A stretch of 5,164 bases of DNA from contig WUQV01000199.1 in NCBI GenBank assembly GCA_009889585.1, forward strand, positions 1 to 5,164. The letters are read 5' to 3'. Of the stretch, positions 5,010-5,164 are shown piece by piece (position 1 is the first letter of the stretch; the number at the start of each line of letters is the position of its first letter). Below the pieces are notes generated by a model that searched no databases, was not told where the DNA came from, and saw only the letters and a program-made list of their open reading frames with translations. The translations under genes were made by a program, and so were the position numbers. Source of the stretch: Candidatus Bathyarchaeota archaeon (lineage in GTDB: Archaea > Thermoproteota > Bathyarchaeia > Bathyarchaeales > WUQV01).

Positions 5010-5032
5010 GCCTCCCTAAAATCTTAGGAGGT
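5010..5032 (+). promoter_or_regulatory. Leader hairpin enclosing the Shine-Dalgarno site
   Basis: CCTCC (5011-5015) pairs with GGAGG (5027-5031) and, past a bulged C5016, TAA (5017-5019) pairs with TTA (5024-5026) around the loop AATC; G5010-T5032 can add a wobble pair. The GGAGGT ribosome site (5027-5032) is therefore within the stem, 6 bases before ATG 5039. CCTCC resembles the anti-SD end of 16S rRNA. Folding would hide the site and lower translation. What would open it (heat, ligand, protein) is not shown. Confidence 0.6.
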
Positions 5033-5038
5033 CTGCAA

Positions 5039-5164
5039 ATGGTGCAGAACGTCCCGATGGAGGAAGAAATAGTGAAGGAGAAGTTACTTTTTGAAATGCA
5101 TAAGAAGAACGAAGAGTGGTTCAGTGCACATTATCAGGAGCTTCAGAAAAAATATGGAAGCAAG
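5039..5164 (+). CDS. Probable DUF5678-family protein, N-terminal 42 residues, cut by window end
   Basis: ATG 5039 opens a frame still running at the window edge. Residues 1-42 start MVQNVPMEEEIVKEKLLFEM and continue with a charged helix and EEWFSAHYQELQKKYGSK. The pattern N-E-E-W-F-x3-Y-x-E-L-x-x-K-Y-G-x-K is typical of the start of DUF5678 domains, small archaeal/bacterial proteins that usually continue with a KW-aliphatic strand. The function of the family is unknown; some occur beside aspartyl-protease-like genes, but no neighbour is visible here. The start is set by GGAGGT 6 bases upstream. A TATA box at 4976 gives it its own promoter rather than read-through from the PaREP1 gene. Some other small helical protein is possible given that only 42 residues show. 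Confidence 0.65.
   Translation, partial: MVQNVPMEEEIVKEKLLFEMHKKNEEWFSAHYQELQKKYGSK

Noticed and set aside
1..5164. CRISPR array or other regularly spaced repeats
   Set aside because: No repeated unit with regular spacing is present anywhere in the window.

Overview
The window looks archaeal. Proposed promoters are TATA boxes about 25 bases from the inferred transcript starts, one transcript appears to be leaderless, ribosome binding sites of the GGAGG/GGTGAT type appear before several starts, and the last two recognisable genes belong to families (PaREP1 and DUF5678) found mainly in archaea. A thermophilic TACK-type archaeon is my best guess, but nothing here fixes the taxon.

The only long genes form a two-gene operon on the minus strand (3367 down to 749). 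An FAD-linked D-2-hydroxyacid (glycolate/D-lactate type) dehydrogenase subunit, GlcD-like, is followed 18 bases later by a GlcF/HdrD-like iron-sulfur subunit. The flavoprotein should oxidise a 2-hydroxyacid and pass electrons to the Fe-S/CCG-domain protein. The operon has its own TATA box and a TTG start placed by a strong Shine-Dalgarno sequence. The Fe-S subunit lacks the fourth cysteine of its second cluster motif (one base from a Cys codon) and one cysteine of its first CCG domain.

Downstream of this operon (1-748) is a degraded area. A 185-bp segment with 8-bp flanking direct repeats and near-terminal inverted repeats looks like a MITE-type insertion placed one base beyond the glcF stop codon. 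Beyond it lies a coding-like but stop-interrupted minus-strand reading frame, perhaps a former third gene of the operon.

Upstream of the operon (3440-4040) is a small membrane-anchored coiled-coil protein gene broken by one extra base. It fires from a TATA box that may be shared with a very short divergent reading frame. From 4041 to 4687 on the plus strand, three small reading frames are joined by 4-base stop/start overlaps (GTGA, ATGA). The third is a PaREP1-family gene that needs a one-base frame change to join its start. After a gene-free gap, a TATA box, an SD-sequestering hairpin and the first 42 codons of a probable DUF5678 gene close the window.

The main points to follow up are the overlapping micro-operon feeding the PaREP1 gene, the MITE-like element, the anti-SD hairpin, and the cluster of single-base lesions. 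The lesions could be real decay or assembly error.
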